This document shows, piece after piece, positions 26,556 to 37,246 of a stretch of 64,000 nucleotides of DNA (positions are counted from its first letter, which is position 1; each line of letters opens with the position of its first letter). Where the stretch lies: assembly GCF_014191775.1 (NCBI RefSeq), contig NZ_JACHXA010000009.1, positions 97,156 through 161,155 on the forward strand, in the 5' to 3' direction. The DNA comes from Limibacillus halophilus (GTDB lineage Bacteria > Pseudomonadota > Alphaproteobacteria > Kiloniellales > CECT-8803). The position numbers and the translations under genes were made by a program. The notes under the pieces were generated by a model. That model ran no database searches. It was not told the DNA's origin and worked only from the letters and a program-made list of their open reading frames with translations.

Positions 26556-27341
26556 TCAGAACGAATCCTTACGTTTGCGCACCTCTGCAAAGACAATCTC
26601 CGGCGCGGCGTTTGTCAATCCAAGTCCATCGGCTAGACTGCGTTCATCGGCGCGCAGGAAAGGGTTCGTGGCTTTTTCCTCACCCAGCAGGGACGGCACG
26701 GTCGGCTTACCCTGTGCACGCGCCACGTCGATTGCGGCGCTGCGGTCGTGGAGCGCTTGGTTCGCCGGGTCGACCGTCACTGCAAAACGGGCGTTGGCCT
26801 GGGTATATTCATGGGCGCAGAACACGCGCGTTTCGTCCGGCAAGCGCCTGAGCTTGGAGAGCGACGACCACATCTGCTGGGGAGATCCTTCGAAGAGCCG
26901 CCCGCAACCCAGCGCAAATAGCGTGTCGCCACAGAAAAGCGCCGCGCTGTCTGCAAACCAATAGGCGATGTGCCCACGGGTATGGCCGGGAACGAAGAAC
27001 ACCTGGGCCGTGGCGTCGCCAAGGCTGTAGTGGTCGCCATCGTCGACTTCGACATCAATGCCGGGAATGCGTCCTGCGTCGGCCTTGGGGCCGACTATTG
27101 TGCAGCCGGTTGCAGCCTTGATCTCCAGATTACCGCCGACATGATCACCATGATGATGCGTATTCAGAATATGGGTGATCCGCCACCCGAGCCGCTTTGC
27201 CTCCGCCAGCACGGGCCCGGCGACCGCTGGGTCGATCACGGCCGTGTCGCCGGTGGTGGGGCAGTGAGCGAGATAGACATAATTGTCGTTTAGGACCGGT
27301 ATCTGATGAACCTCTAGTTTGTGCGATGTCGTCTGTGGCAT
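26556..27341 (-). CDS. gloB: Hydroxyacylglutathione hydrolase (glyoxalase II)
   Basis: 261 residues. The metallo-beta-lactamase motif THHHGDHVGG lies at residues 61-70, and further metal ligands are in PGHTRGHIAYW, FCGDTLFALGCGRLFEG and FCAHEYTQANARF. The C-terminal substrate-binding tail ends KRKDSF. It hydrolyses S-lactoylglutathione to lactate and glutathione. Divergent from the methyltransferase gene at 27444, a pairing I recall as common in alphaproteobacteria. Confidence 0.94.
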   Translation of the reverse strand: MPQTTSHKLEVHQIPVLNDNYVYLAHCPTTGDTAVIDPAVAGPVLAEAKRLGWRITHILNTHHHGDHVGGNLEIKAATGCTIVGPKADAGRIPGIDVEVDDGDHYSLGDATAQVFFVPGHTRGHIAYWFADSAALFCGDTLFALGCGRLFEGSPQQMWSSLSKLRRLPDETRVFCAHEYTQANARFAVTVDPANQALHDRSAAIDVARAQGKPTVPSLLGEEKATNPFLRADERSLADGLGLTNAAPEIVFAEVRKRKDSF

Positions 27342-27443
27342 GGCGCCTTTTCCGATAGTTAGGAGCAGAGGGGCAGCGTTTGCGAAACGTAACAGAGGTC
27401 ACTTGCGACTTGAAGACTTCGCAGACCGCTTCATGATAGGGAT

Positions 27444-28190
27444 ATGTGGGCAGATATCATCGATCTCCATGAGTTTTATGAGTCCGACCTGGGTCAGGTC
27501 GCGCGGCATATGGTGCGCAGAGGCATTCGCAAGCTGTGGCCGGACGTCAAGGGCAAGACAGTTCTGGGTGTCGGTTACGCCACACCCTACCTGCGCCATT
27601 ACCGCAGTGAAGCGGATCGCGTGCTTGCCTTCATGCCAGCGCCGCAAGGTGTGATGGCATGGCCGGACGAAGGGCCGAATGCCGCTGCGCTGGTTGAGGA
27701 GAACGCCTTGCCGCTTCCAGACGCCTCGGTTGATCGGGTTCTGTTGGTGCATGGACTGGAAAGCAGCCAGGCACAGCGGGGCTTGTTGGAGGAAATTTGG
27801 CGCGTGATGGCGGGTGACGGTCGTTTGCTGGTGGTGGCTCCGAATCGCCGCGGCGTCTGGGCCCGGAGCGACCGCAGCCCCTTTGGTTTGGGCCACCCCT
27901 TCAGCCAGAACGAGCTGTCCCGCTTGTTGCGGCATCACGGATTCACGCCGACGGCGCGTGAGCGTGCCCTGTTCGTACCGCCGCTCAGGAGCCGTACGCT
28001 TTTGCACTCGGCCGCCGCTTGGGAACGTATCGGCGCCCAGTGGTGCCCCCGCTTCTCTGGGATTGTACTGGCCGAAGCCGGAAAGCAAATATGGGCGGTC
28101 AATGCGCGCAGGGCTGAGGAAACCCGCCGTCCCTTTGCCGCCAAGATGCCGCAGGCCGTACCGACACCAAGAAGTGAGGTTACCGATTGA
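27444..28190 (+). CDS. SAM-dependent methyltransferase (class I)
   Basis: 248 residues. The region VKGKTVLGVGYATPYLRHYR carries a degenerate SAM-binding glycine loop, followed by ENALPLPDASVDRVLLVHGL and LLEEIWRVMAGDGRLLVVAP, the Methyltransf_11 motifs. The C-terminal part is not typical of quinone methyltransferases, so the substrate is unknown. It lies divergent to gloB and overlaps the following HAD gene by one base (TGATG). Confidence 0.83.
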   Translation: MWADIIDLHEFYESDLGQVARHMVRRGIRKLWPDVKGKTVLGVGYATPYLRHYRSEADRVLAFMPAPQGVMAWPDEGPNAAALVEENALPLPDASVDRVLLVHGLESSQAQRGLLEEIWRVMAGDGRLLVVAPNRRGVWARSDRSPFGLGHPFSQNELSRLLRHHGFTPTARERALFVPPLRSRTLLHSAAAWERIGAQWCPRFSGIVLAEAGKQIWAVNARRAEETRRPFAAKMPQAVPTPRSEVTD

Positions 28191-28876
28191 TGGGGTCTAC
28201 CCAAGTAGATTTGGAACACAAGCCATTCACGCGCGACGATGCGGAGGTCTGGGTCTTCGATCTCGACAACACACTCTACCCAGCCACCAGTGACCTCTTC
28301 CCGCAGGTGAGCGATCGCATTCGCAGCTACGTGCAAAGCTTGCTGGGTCTCGACGCCGAAGCTGCGCACGCTTTGCAGAAGGACTACTACCGCCGTTATG
28401 GCACGACCATGAACGGGCTGATGCAGGTGCAGGGAATCGACCCGAAAGCGTACCTCGACTTCGTTCATGACATTGACCTGTCGCCGATTGTTCCAGATCC
28501 GCGTGTGATTGCGGCGATCGAGCGCCTGCCGGGCCGCAAATTGATCTATACGAACGGCTCCACGCCGCATGCAGAGCGCATTCTCGATCGTCTGGGATTA
28601 TCGGCGCACTTCGAGGGTATTTTTGATATCGTGGCCGCCGATTACCGGCCCAAGCCCGGGGCCGCAGCCTTCGACAGTTTCCTCGAGCGCCATGCGGTCG
28701 ACCCGCGCCAGGCAGTATTCGTTGAGGATACGGCGCGAAACTTGGTTCCCGCGCACATGTTGGGAATGGTAACGGTTTGGCTTGACCACGGTCACCCCGA
28801 TACATTGGTGGGACTGGACCGGAACTGCATTCATTTCAGGATCACGGACCTGCCTTTGTGGCTGGAAAGCCTATAA
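28190..28876 (+). CDS. Pyrimidine 5'-nucleotidase, HAD family (SDT1-like)
   Basis: 228 residues from the ATG at 28190, which shares a base with the methyltransferase stop. Motif I is WVFDLDNTLYPATSDLF, typical of the pyrimidine 5'-nucleotidase branch, followed by DYYRRYGTTMNGLM. Motif II is LIYTNGSTPHAERIL, the Lys is in DYRPKPGAAAF and motif IV is VFVEDTARNLVPAH. It removes phosphate from UMP, CMP or related nucleotides. It is probably co-transcribed with the upstream methyltransferase; a 157-base gap separates it from dapD. Confidence 0.88.
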   Translation: MGSTQVDLEHKPFTRDDAEVWVFDLDNTLYPATSDLFPQVSDRIRSYVQSLLGLDAEAAHALQKDYYRRYGTTMNGLMQVQGIDPKAYLDFVHDIDLSPIVPDPRVIAAIERLPGRKLIYTNGSTPHAERILDRLGLSAHFEGIFDIVAADYRPKPGAAAFDSFLERHAVDPRQAVFVEDTARNLVPAHMLGMVTVWLDHGHPDTLVGLDRNCIHFRITDLPLWLESL

Positions 28877-29033
28877 GGGAGCTATTTGGCCGACTTGAGT
28901 GTCGCTCCGATTGACTAACCGAGTGGTCTTGCTCATCTTGCGGCCTCGGGTTTGCAGTCTTCGATTGCATCGACAAAATTGATTGAACTTGGGGCCGAAG
29001 ACCCCGTGCTGAGCAAATAAGGGGAAGATCGCC

Positions 29034-29891
29034 ATGCGCACCGAAGACCTGAAAAGCGTGATAGAAGGAGCCTGGGAACAGCGCGCCGAAATCGGTACGG
29101 GAACCCAAGGTGTGGTTCGTGATGCCGTGGAGTTGGCGCTTGAAGGCCTCGACAAGGGGCAATACCGGGTGGCGGAGAAAACCGAGAGCGGTTGGCAGGT
29201 CAACCAGTGGCTGAAGATGGCCGTGTTGCTGTCCTTCCGTTTGACGCCGACTCATAGCTTTCTCGGCGGTCCTTCCGACGAAAAGAACGGCGTTGGCGCA
29301 TGGTACGACAAGGTGCCCTCGAAGTTCGCGGGCTGGACCGACGAGCACTTCGAGCGCGGCGGCTTTCGTGTCGTGCCACCGACCGCCGTGCGGCGATCAG
29401 CCTACATCGCCAAGGGCGTCGTCTTGATGCCCTGCTTCGTCAATGTCGGCGCTTTCGTTGACGAGGGGACGATGATTGATACCTGGGCAACGGTCGGGTC
29501 CTGCGCCCAGGTCGGTAAGAATTGCCACATCTCCGGCGGTGTCGGGTTGGGCGGTGTGCTAGAGCCCCTGCAGGCCGGTCCGGTGATCATCGAGGACAAC
29601 TGTTTCATCGGCGCTCGTTCCGAAGTGGTCGAGGGCGTCGTCGTCGAAGAAGGCGCGGTTCTCTCCATGGGCGTCTTCATTGGCGCCTCGACCAAGATCG
29701 TCGATCGCAACAGCGGTGAAATTCACATGGGTCGCGTTCCTGCATTCTCGGTTGTGGTGCCGGGCTCGCTGCCGGGTAAGCCGCTGCCGAACGGCGAACC
29801 AGGGCCGAACCTTTCCTGTGCGGTCATCATCAAGCGTGTGGACGAAAAGACCCGCTCGAAAACCTCAATCAATGAGCTGCTTCGCGCCTGA
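29034..29891 (+). CDS. dapD: Tetrahydrodipicolinate N-succinyltransferase
   Basis: 285 residues. The [24 protein letters not shown] segment (here [16 protein letters not shown]) begins the left-handed beta-helix of hexapeptide repeats, which continues through [15 protein letters not shown] [20 protein letters not shown] and [20 protein letters not shown]. The enzyme adds succinyl groups in the succinylase branch of lysine and diaminopimelate synthesis. dapE follows 33 bases later, so the two consecutive-pathway genes form an operon. GGGGAAG precedes the ATG. Confidence 0.95.
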   Translation: MRTEDLKSVIEGAWEQRAEIGTGTQGVVRDAVELALEGLDKGQYRVAEKTESGWQVNQWLKMAVLLSFRLTPTHSFLGGPSDEKNGVGAWYDKVPSKFAGWTDEHFERGGFRVVPPTAVRRSAYIAKGVVLMPCFVNVGAFVDEGTMIDTWATVGSCAQVGKNCHISGGVGLGGVLEPLQAGPVIIEDNCFIGARSEVVEGVVVEEGAVLSMGVFIGASTKIVDRNSGEIHMGRVPAFSVVVPGSLPGKPLPNGEPGPNLSCAVIIKRVDEKTRSKTSINELLRA

Positions 29892-29923
29892 CGAAAGCTC
29901 CGATTCACAGGATAATCCAAATA

Positions 29924-31072
29924 ATGTCGTTGGATGTCATAGAGTTCTGCCGCGATCTGGTTCGTTGTCCTTCGGTCACACCTGACGAAGGCGGCGCGCT
30001 CGATCTGTTGCAGCGGACGCTCGAAGGCTTGGGATTTAACTGCCAGCGCTTGCCGTTCGAGGAACCGGGCTATCCGCCGGTGGACAATCTCTATGCACGT
30101 CTTGGCACGAAAGCGCCTGTTTTCTGCTATGCGGGTCACACCGATGTGGTGCCGGTCGGCGATCGGGCTGCCTGGAGCGTTGACCCCTTTGCAGCCGAAG
30201 TCGTCGGCGAAAACTTGATTGGCCGTGGCACAGTTGACATGAAAGGCTCGATTGCAGCGTTCGTTGCAGCCACGGCTGACTATCTCGATCAGCAAGGCGG
30301 CGTTCCCAAGGGGTCGATCGCCTTTCTGATCACGGGCGACGAGGAGGCTGAAGCGGTCAACGGTACCGTTAAGATGCTTTCCTGGCTTGCCGAGCGCGGC
30401 GAGCAACTGGACCACTGCCTGGTTGGGGAGCCAACCAGCGATCAGAAACTAGGCGACATGGTGAAGATCGGGCGGCGAGGAAGCTTGAACGGCAAGCTGG
30501 TGGTGCGCGGTATTCAAGGACATACGGCCTATCCGCAGCTTGCCGACAATCCGGCGCATCACTTGGTCGCTATGCTCGCCAACCTGACGACGGATGCATT
30601 GGACGACGGTAGCGCGCATTTTCCTCCGTCGAGCCTTCAGGTTACCACCATCGATATCGGCAACCCGGCCACCAACGTGATTCCGGCGGTTGCCCGTGCC
30701 GGCTTCAACGTGCGGTTCAACGACCTCTATAGCGGTATCACGGTCGAGCAGTGGATCCGCGAACGCCTGAACCGCGTCGGTAGGCCCTATGAACTGGAAA
30801 TCTCGGTTTCCGGAGAATCTTTTCTAACCCCGCCAGGCTCACTCAGTACTCTGGTTTCAAACGCGGTGCAGGCGGAGCTGGGTGCCGCGCCGGAGCTGGG
30901 TACGACCGGTGGTACCTCGGATGCCCGCTTCATAAAGGACGCCTGTCCGGTTGTGGAGTTTGGCCTCCGGAACGCAACGGCGCACAAGGTCGACGAGCAG
31001 GTTCCGCTGGCAGAATTACAAGCCCTGACCAATATCTACAGGCGGATACTGGAAGGATACTTCACGTCATGA
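29924..31072 (+). CDS. dapE: Succinyl-diaminopimelate desuccinylase
   Basis: 382 residues. M20 peptidase metal ligands are visible: His in CYAGHTDVVPVGD, Asp in LIGRGTVDMKG, the Glu pair in ITGDEEAEAVNGT and the His near the C-terminus in FGLRNATAHKVDEQ. The lid domain lies between about residues 180 and 295. It releases succinate from N-succinyl-LL-diaminopimelate with two zinc ions. It follows dapD and overlaps the next membrane gene by four bases. Confidence 0.95.
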   Translation: MSLDVIEFCRDLVRCPSVTPDEGGALDLLQRTLEGLGFNCQRLPFEEPGYPPVDNLYARLGTKAPVFCYAGHTDVVPVGDRAAWSVDPFAAEVVGENLIGRGTVDMKGSIAAFVAATADYLDQQGGVPKGSIAFLITGDEEAEAVNGTVKMLSWLAERGEQLDHCLVGEPTSDQKLGDMVKIGRRGSLNGKLVVRGIQGHTAYPQLADNPAHHLVAMLANLTTDALDDGSAHFPPSSLQVTTIDIGNPATNVIPAVARAGFNVRFNDLYSGITVEQWIRERLNRVGRPYELEISVSGESFLTPPGSLSTLVSNAVQAELGAAPELGTTGGTSDARFIKDACPVVEFGLRNATAHKVDEQVPLAELQALTNIYRRILEGYFTS

Positions 31073-31677
31073 GCCTGCCTGATCGGGAAGAACTGGGACG
31101 CGGCTTGTCCGGCGCACTGTTGCTGTTGCGCCAGGACCCCGGCGCCATGCGTTTCTTCGATATCTCCCGTCGCGGCTTCTGGCGCTCCTTCTACGCCGCT
31201 TTTTTCGCCGGCCCGGCGCATCTGTTGTTGATTGCGCTGCAACCTGTTGTCGAGGATGCGGTCGGCGTGGCCAGCTCTGTTGATACGACGGCCACTGATA
31301 GTGGTTTTTCTCTCGGTGTCCTGCTGGGGCACCTTTGTGTTTATGCCATTAACTGGCTCGCCTGGCCGGTTGTGGCCGACGTGCTTTGCCGCAACTTGAA
31401 ACGCGATTCCGAGTATCCTGGCTACATCATCGCCTACAACTGGGCGCGGGTCGTGCAGATTTACGCGGTGGCACTGGTCACCCTGCTCAGTGGGATGTTG
31501 TTCCCCGGCGGCGGCGGGTTCCTGGTTTTCATCGCGATGATCGGCGTTCTGTATTTCGATTGGGCGATTGCCCGTGTGGCGCTGAAGCTTCCGGGGATGG
31601 CTGCGGCCGGCATGGTGATCGCCGATCTGATGCTCGGCTTGTTCATTTTCCTTCTTGGCGAAGCCGTTCTCAGTTAA
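31069..31677 (+). CDS. Membrane protein of unknown function, coupled to dapE
   Basis: 202 residues with about five hydrophobic segments (residues 40-60, 80-100, 118-140, 145-165 and 178-200). The start overlaps the dapE stop (ATGA), so it is translationally coupled. SRRGFWRSFYAAFFAGPAHL near the N-terminus is amphipathic and the rest is typical inner-membrane sequence. I do not recognise a characterised family; YIP1-like small membrane proteins are one possibility. No catalytic motif is visible. Confidence 0.7.
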   Translation: MSLPDREELGRGLSGALLLLRQDPGAMRFFDISRRGFWRSFYAAFFAGPAHLLLIALQPVVEDAVGVASSVDTTATDSGFSLGVLLGHLCVYAINWLAWPVVADVLCRNLKRDSEYPGYIIAYNWARVVQIYAVALVTLLSGMLFPGGGGFLVFIAMIGVLYFDWAIARVALKLPGMAAAGMVIADLMLGLFIFLLGEAVLS

Positions 31678-31795
31678 TGCCTGAGGGCCCCGAATAGGGC
31701 GGCAACCCTTTCCAGGACTTGCTCTAAGGGCTCGCTTCGTCAATGATGGCGCCAATCTTTCGACTAGGGTTCCGTGGCAAGGAAAGGCGGGAGCC

Positions 31796-32755
31796 ATGAC
31801 ACAGCGGGTATTCATCGACGGCGAGGCTGGGACGACCGGCCTGCAGATCAGGGCGCGGCTGGAAGGCCGCACGGACATCGAGCTACTCTCGATTGCGCCC
31901 GCGCGTCGTAAGGACCCCGCATCGCGTCGTGAGCTTCTGAACGAAGCCGATCTTGCCATCCTCTGCCTGCCGGACGAGGCATCGCGTGAGGCTGTGGCCA
32001 TGATCGACAGCCCGCACACGCGGGTCATCGACGCCAGCACGGCCCACCGGGTGGCCGAGGGCTGGACGTACGGGTTTCCGGAATTAACGCCGGGGCATGC
32101 GGCCAGGGTGGTTGAATCCAAACGCGTGGCAAACGTTGGCTGTTATGCGGTCGGTTCGGTTTCCATTCTACGCCCTTTGACCGAACGCGGCCTTCTACCG
32201 ACCGATTATCCGGTGTCGATTCATGCGATCTCGGGGTACAGCGGCGGTGGCCGGCAGTTGATCGAAAGCTATGAAGACAAGGACAATCCAGCCTACACGG
32301 AAAGTCCGTTCTGGCTCTATGCACTGGATTTGGCGCATAAGCATCTGCCCGAGATGATGCTGTACGGCGGGCTGGCTCATTCGCCGGTGTTCTCACCGTC
32401 GGTGGGGCGCTTCGCACAGGGTATGCTGGTCTCGCTGCCGCTACAGCTCTGGGCATTGCCGGGGCGCCCCAGTCCCGAGGATGTGCGTTCCATCTATGAG
32501 AAGCACTACGACGGCCAACCCTTCGTGAAGGTTTCGCCTTGCGAGACGGAAGCCAAGGCCAGACGACTTGATCCACAGGCGCTCAATGGCACGAACGAAC
32601 TGCGCATTCACGTGTTCGGGAATAGCCGGAGCGAGCAGGCTTTGGTCGTCGCTCAGCTCGACAATCTGGGCAAGGGCGCATCGGGGTCAGCCGTGCAGAA
32701 TCTCAATCTGATGTTGGGATGCGCTCCGGAAGCGGGCCTGTCTTTGGCCGCTTGA
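31796..32755 (+). CDS. argC: N-acetyl-gamma-glutamyl-phosphate reductase (short type)
   Basis: 319 residues, the shorter bacterial AGPR class. [20 protein letters not shown] is the NADP-binding N-terminus, and the catalytic Cys lies in [31 protein letters not shown] and the His in [13 protein letters not shown] follow. It makes N-acetylglutamate semialdehyde in arginine synthesis. argB, the preceding enzyme, is encoded at 36288-37202 on the other strand, so the arginine genes are dispersed. Confidence 0.93.
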   Translation: MTQRVFIDGEAGTTGLQIRARLEGRTDIELLSIAPARRKDPASRRELLNEADLAILCLPDEASREAVAMIDSPHTRVIDASTAHRVAEGWTYGFPELTPGHAARVVESKRVANVGCYAVGSVSILRPLTERGLLPTDYPVSIHAISGYSGGGRQLIESYEDKDNPAYTESPFWLYALDLAHKHLPEMMLYGGLAHSPVFSPSVGRFAQGMLVSLPLQLWALPGRPSPEDVRSIYEKHYDGQPFVKVSPCETEAKARRLDPQALNGTNELRIHVFGNSRSEQALVVAQLDNLGKGASGSAVQNLNLMLGCAPEAGLSLAA

Positions 32756-32770
32756 ACGGCTCTTTGGGCC

Positions 32771-33514
32771 TCAGTCGTAAGTGACGTTGGTGAGGTACAG
32801 ACCGTCCGGAGGGGCGGTCGGACCGGCGGCGCTTCTATCCTTTGCCGCCAACACCTTAGCGACGCGCGCCGCGGGCCAACGCCCCTGGCCGACCAGCTTC
32901 AAAGTGCCGACGATATTGCGCACTTGGTGATGTAGGAATGACCTGGCTTCCGCGATGACCTGAATCTCTTCTCCCGAACGCCGGACCTCCAGCTTGTCGA
33001 GTGTCTTCTCCGGCGAGGCGGCCTGGCATTCGCTGGCGCGAAACGACGTGAAATCATGATGACCGACCAGCAAGGCGGCTCCCGCGGCCATGGCTTCCGC
33101 ATCCAGGGCGACGGGAACCCACCAAACCCGACCCAGGTCCAGGGCCAAAGGGGCGCGTCGATTGACGATACGGTAAAGATAGGCGCGGCCGGTAGCCGAG
33201 AAGCGGGCGTGAAAGTCCTCGGGTACAATTTCGGCTGAACGCACGCTGACCGGCCAGGGGCGCAGGTGGTGGTTTATCGCGCCGAGCAACTCGGCAGTAT
33301 CGATTGAGCGATCAAGATCGAAGTGTGCGACCTGACCGAGCGCGTGCACACCGGAATCGGTTCGCCCGGCACCCTGTACACTTTGCGTTTCTCCGCTAAA
33401 GGCCGTGATGGCCTCCTCCAGGGCTTGTTGCACGCTGGGTCCGTTGTCCTGCCGTTGCCAGCCGACAAAGGGGCCACCGTCGTATTCAAGGGTGATCTTG
33501 AAGCGCTGTGTCAT
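32771..33514 (-). CDS. truA: tRNA pseudouridine(38-40) synthase
   Basis: 247 residues. The catalytic Asp is in the signature [40 protein letters not shown] and [20 protein letters not shown] are typical TruA blocks, and [16 protein letters not shown] is the C-terminal RNA-binding motif. It converts U38-U40 in the anticodon stem to pseudouridine. The start overlaps the fmt stop by four bases (ATGA), giving the operon order def-fmt-truA. Confidence 0.95.
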   Translation of the reverse strand: MTQRFKITLEYDGGPFVGWQRQDNGPSVQQALEEAITAFSGETQSVQGAGRTDSGVHALGQVAHFDLDRSIDTAELLGAINHHLRPWPVSVRSAEIVPEDFHARFSATGRAYLYRIVNRRAPLALDLGRVWWVPVALDAEAMAAGAALLVGHHDFTSFRASECQAASPEKTLDKLEVRRSGEEIQVIAEARSFLHHQVRNIVGTLKLVGQGRWPAARVAKVLAAKDRSAAGPTAPPDGLYLTNVTYD

Positions 33515-34440
33515 GTCAGCAATAGACCGGGTTCCAGGCTAAATCCGCGCAAAAGATCGGCTGCCGCCATCGGGGCTCTCCCTGCGCGCTGCAGACGGGT
33601 GACACGCAGCGCCTGCGCACCGCAAGCAACTGTTAGGTGCTGATCCAGCAGTGTTCCAGGAAGGGCGGCGCCCTCGCCATCAACGACCTCGGCATCCAGA
33701 ACACGAAGCCGCTCGCCGCGCGCTTCGAACCAGGCGCCGGGCCAGGGCGTGAAGGCCCGCACCTGACGCTCCAGACGGGTCGCATCCTGGCGCCAGTCCA
33801 GCTTTGCTTCTTCGCGGGTCAGCTTCTCCGCATAGGTGACGCCCTTTGTCGGTTGCGGGACAGCCGTGAGCGTGCCTTGCTGCAAACCGACGAGCGCTTG
33901 TGCGATCAGTGCGCCACCCAACAATGCCAACCGATCATGAAGGCGCTGCCCGGTGTCTCGGTTGGTGATGGGGATCGCCTCCTGCAGCAAGATCGCGCCG
34001 GTGTCCAGGCCCTCGTCCATCTGCATGATGGTGATACCCGACCTATCGTCACCCTCCAGGATGGCGCGCTGAATCGGTGCCGCGCCACGCCAACGGGGCA
34101 GAAGCGAGGCATGGACGTTCAAACAACCCAAACGCGGTGCTTGCAGGATTCCCGGAGGCAGGAGCAGTCCGTAGGCGGTCACGACCGCCGCATCGAGCTC
34201 CAAATTGCGAAAGTCGGTCTGGGCTGTGCCGTCGCGCAGTGATGCGGGACTGCGAACCATCAGTCCGCGACCCTCTGCAAAAACCTGCACAGGGCAGGGA
34301 CGAAGCTTCTTGCCGCGGCCCGCCGGACGGGGTGGTTGGCAATAAACCGCAACGACATCATGCCCAGCACTGAGCAGGGCATCTAAACTGGGGACCGCGA
34401 AATCGGGCGTTCCCATGAAGGCGAGTTTCAAGGCTGTCAT
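33511..34440 (-). CDS. fmt: Methionyl-tRNA formyltransferase
   Basis: 309 residues. [20 protein letters not shown] is the N-terminus and the catalytic Asn/His block is [20 protein letters not shown], with Asp in [13 protein letters not shown]. The C-terminal tRNA-binding domain follows ([19 protein letters not shown]). It formylates initiator Met-tRNA. It lies in the def-fmt-truA operon, a standard arrangement. Confidence 0.96.
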   Translation of the reverse strand: MTALKLAFMGTPDFAVPSLDALLSAGHDVVAVYCQPPRPAGRGKKLRPCPVQVFAEGRGLMVRSPASLRDGTAQTDFRNLELDAAVVTAYGLLLPPGILQAPRLGCLNVHASLLPRWRGAAPIQRAILEGDDRSGITIMQMDEGLDTGAILLQEAIPITNRDTGQRLHDRLALLGGALIAQALVGLQQGTLTAVPQPTKGVTYAEKLTREEAKLDWRQDATRLERQVRAFTPWPGAWFEARGERLRVLDAEVVDGEGAALPGTLLDQHLTVACGAQALRVTRLQRAGRAPMAAADLLRGFSLEPGLLLT

Positions 34441-34482
34441 GGGAGCGAAAGATAGCGCTTCAAAAGTGCTACGTCCAAGCCG

Positions 34483-35013
34483 TCAGGCGTTGACGGTTTC
34501 GGGTTCGTTACTTTTCTTGGCCTTGAGGAGTTTGCGCAGGATCATGTTGCGCTTGAGTGCGGAGATATGGTCGACAAAGAGGATACCGTCCAGGTGATCG
34601 ATCTCGTGTTGGATGCAGGTAGCCAGCAGTTCGGTTGCCTCTATTTCTCGGATTTCATTCTCATGATCCAGGTAGCGCACGCGGACAGCGGCAGGGCGCA
34701 CCACATCCGCGTAGTGTTCGGGCAGGGAAAGGCATCCCTCGTTGTAACTGGCGTCCTCGTCGGACACCCATATTATTTCCGGGTTCGCCATGAACAGAGG
34801 ATTACGCGGTTCTTCCTCGTGCGTGATATCCAGCACGATGACGCGCTTGAGGACACCTACCTGCGGCGCGGCCAAGCCGATACCCGGCGCCTGGTACATG
34901 GTTTCCAACATGTCGTCCATAAGCTGGCGAACTTCCGCATCAACCTTCTCCACCGGGGCAGCTTTCTTCTTCAGCCGAGGGTCGGGCGCGGTGATGATGG
35001 GCAAGAGGGCCAT
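34483..35013 (-). CDS. def: Peptide deformylase
   Basis: 176 residues. All three metal motifs are present: GIGLAAPQVG, EGCLSLPE with the Cys ligand, and QHEIDHLDGILF with the HExxH zinc/iron site. It removes the formyl group from nascent proteins and works with Fmt, encoded next. First gene of the def-fmt-truA operon, with a divergent promoter region shared with rmuC. Confidence 0.96.
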   Translation of the reverse strand: MALLPIITAPDPRLKKKAAPVEKVDAEVRQLMDDMLETMYQAPGIGLAAPQVGVLKRVIVLDITHEEEPRNPLFMANPEIIWVSDEDASYNEGCLSLPEHYADVVRPAAVRVRYLDHENEIREIEATELLATCIQHEIDHLDGILFVDHISALKRNMILRKLLKAKKSNEPETVNA

Positions 35014-35170
35014 GGCGTCTGTCTGCTTCCGTTATTTATCCGTAGAAATACTCCTGGCGAGGTAAGTATTGCGCCGAAGGCCGGGCGTCAAGGCACAGTG
35101 GCTCTGGTACACTGTCGAATGGCGACTCGGGAGCGATGACCCGGGGCGCCGGACCAAGAGGACGAATCGT

Positions 35171-36286
35171 ATGGATATCATGACTTTGGGCGTCATCCTG
35201 CTGGCCGTCGTGGCGGGGTTGCTGGGGGGATGGCTTCTTAACGCCCGCCGGAGCGACGTGCCCGAATCCGCGGAGCTTTCCGGCCGTCTGGCACAGATGG
35301 CCGAGGGGTTGGCGGTCAGCCAGAACCAGATTGCCGAGCGCCTACAGGGCCAGGAACGAGTGTTGTCGCAAATGGTCGAGCAGCGACTGACGGATTTTGG
35401 GAAGCGGGTGAGTGACCGCTTGCAGGAGCAGTCCACGACACAGCAGAAGACGTTGGGCGAATTGCGTGAGCGTCTCGTGGTGATCGACAAGGCGCAACAG
35501 AACATCACGGAGTTGTCCAAGGATGTGGTGTCGCTGCAGGACATTCTTTCAAACAAGCAGGCGCGCGGGGCATTCGGGGAAGTGCAGCTCAAGGACCTGG
35601 TCAGCGCCATACTGCCGCCGTCGTCCTATGGGTTCCAAACGCCGCTTTCGACCGGTGTCAGGGTTGATTGCCTGCTGCAGCTTCCCAATCCGCCCGGGCC
35701 TATCGGCATCGATGCTAAATTTCCGCTGGAAAGTTACGAGGCGTTGCGGTCCGCCGGCGATGAAGCGGCTAAACTCCAAGCGAGCAGGCGCTTTCGCGAT
35801 GACGTGCGCCGTCATATCACCGCCATCGCGGAGAAGTACATCATTCCCGGGGAGACGGCCGAATCGGCGCTAATGTTCCTGCCCTCCGAGGCGGTCTATG
35901 CAGAACTCCACGCCAACTTCCGCGGGGTCGTCGAAGAGTCCTACAGCCGCCGCGTCTGGATCGTATCACCCACGACGCTCATGGCGACCTTGAATACCGT
36001 GCGCGCGGTTCTCAAGGACGTGCGCATGCGCGAGCAGGCCCATGTCATTCAGCGGGAAGTTATGACCCTGTCGAAGGACATCGAACGCCTGGACGAACGC
36101 GTGGCCAAGCTTCGCAAGCATTTCGATTCTGCGAACAGCGATATTCGGGACATAGAGGTTTCTTCGGGCAAGATTTCCAGCCGCAGCAGCAAGATCGGCG
36201 AACTGCAGCTTGAAGACCCGGATAAGGATGGCAAGCCCACGCTGGCGCCGCCTTTGGCGGGCGGCGGTAAGGCGGGTGAAACCTGA
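35171..36286 (+). CDS. rmuC: DNA recombination protein RmuC
   Basis: 371 residues from the ATG at 35171, chosen because an N-terminal membrane anchor follows at once (MTLGVILLAVVAGLLGGWLL). A coiled coil occupies about residues 40-125. The RmuC nuclease-like core has GAFGEVQLKDLVSAILPPSS, IDAKFPLESYEAL (the Asp/Lys pair of a PD-(D/E)xK fold) and YIIPGETAESALMFLPSEAV. It limits inversions at short repeats. It converges on argB with a one-base gap. Confidence 0.92.
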   Translation: MDIMTLGVILLAVVAGLLGGWLLNARRSDVPESAELSGRLAQMAEGLAVSQNQIAERLQGQERVLSQMVEQRLTDFGKRVSDRLQEQSTTQQKTLGELRERLVVIDKAQQNITELSKDVVSLQDILSNKQARGAFGEVQLKDLVSAILPPSSYGFQTPLSTGVRVDCLLQLPNPPGPIGIDAKFPLESYEALRSAGDEAAKLQASRRFRDDVRRHITAIAEKYIIPGETAESALMFLPSEAVYAELHANFRGVVEESYSRRVWIVSPTTLMATLNTVRAVLKDVRMREQAHVIQREVMTLSKDIERLDERVAKLRKHFDSANSDIRDIEVSSGKISSRSSKIGELQLEDPDKDGKPTLAPPLAGGGKAGET

Positions 36287-36287
36287 A

Positions 36288-37202
36288 CTACTCCCGTCGG
36301 ATGAGGGTTCCGATACCGCGATCGGTGAAGATCTCCAGTAGCATGGCATGGGGCAGGCGGCCGTCCAGGATGACCGCTGCGTCGACGCCGTTTTCGACGG
36401 CCATGGTGCAGGTTTCCAGCTTCGGGATCATGCCGCCCGAAATAGTGCCGTCCGATTGCAGGCGTTTTACGTCCTCCACCGTCAAATCGGAGATCAGCTC
36501 CTTGTTCTTATCCAGAACACCAATCACGTCAGTCAACAGCAACAGGCGAACGGCCCCCATCGCGGCAGCGACCGCGCCGGCGACGGTGTCAGCGTTGATG
36601 TTGTAGGTTTCGCCGTTCACGCCTGCGCCGATAGGGGCGATGACCGGGATCATGTCGTCCTGTTCGAGCTCCATGAGGATATGCGGGTTGACCTCCTGCG
36701 GTTCACCCACGAAACCCAAGTCCAGAATTTTCTCGATGTTTGACTCCGGGTCATGCTTGGTGCGCCTGAGCTTGCTGGCTTTGATCAGGTTACCGTCCTT
36801 ACCGGAAAGCCCGATCGCCGTGCCGCCGGCTTCGTTGATCGCCTGGACGATCGATTTATTGATTGAACCGGAAAGGACCATCTCGACGATCTCGACCGTC
36901 GCTTGATCGGTGACGCGAAGACCATCGACGAACTCGCTTTTGACCGCCAGGCGTTCGAGCATCGCACCGATCTGTGGGCCGCCGCCGTGAACCACGATGG
37001 GGTTGATGCCGATTTGTTTCAGCAGCACTACATCGCGCGCGAAGATTCGGGACAATTCTGCATCGCCCATGGCGTGACCGCCGTATTTGATGACACAGGT
37101 GCGCCCGGTGTAGCGGCGCATGAAGGGCAACGCTTCGGTGATGGTCTCCGCGGTGCGCAGCCAATGTTTGGTTTCACTGAAGCTTTTCGGGGTCGTTGTC
37201 AT
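36288..37202 (-). CDS. argB: Acetylglutamate kinase
   Basis: 304 residues from the ATG at 37202, which follows a GGAGGACACC site. Amino acid kinase motifs are [44 protein letters not shown] and [13 protein letters not shown]. It phosphorylates N-acetylglutamate in arginine synthesis and is usually feedback-inhibited by arginine. Last gene of the rpmH-rnpA-yidD-yidC-engB-argB run, 44 bases after engB. Confidence 0.95.
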   Translation of the reverse strand: MTTTPKSFSETKHWLRTAETITEALPFMRRYTGRTCVIKYGGHAMGDAELSRIFARDVVLLKQIGINPIVVHGGGPQIGAMLERLAVKSEFVDGLRVTDQATVEIVEMVLSGSINKSIVQAINEAGGTAIGLSGKDGNLIKASKLRRTKHDPESNIEKILDLGFVGEPQEVNPHILMELEQDDMIPVIAPIGAGVNGETYNINADTVAGAVAAAMGAVRLLLLTDVIGVLDKNKELISDLTVEDVKRLQSDGTISGGMIPKLETCTMAVENGVDAAVILDGRLPHAMLLEIFTDRGIGTLIRRE

Positions 37203-37246
37203 GGTCCCTGGTGTCCTCCTCACCGCACGCACTCGATCCCTGCCGA

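Noticed and set aside
26474..26851. Plus-strand frame overlapping gloB
   Set aside because: Antisense shadow of gloB with Arg/Pro-rich composition and no motif.
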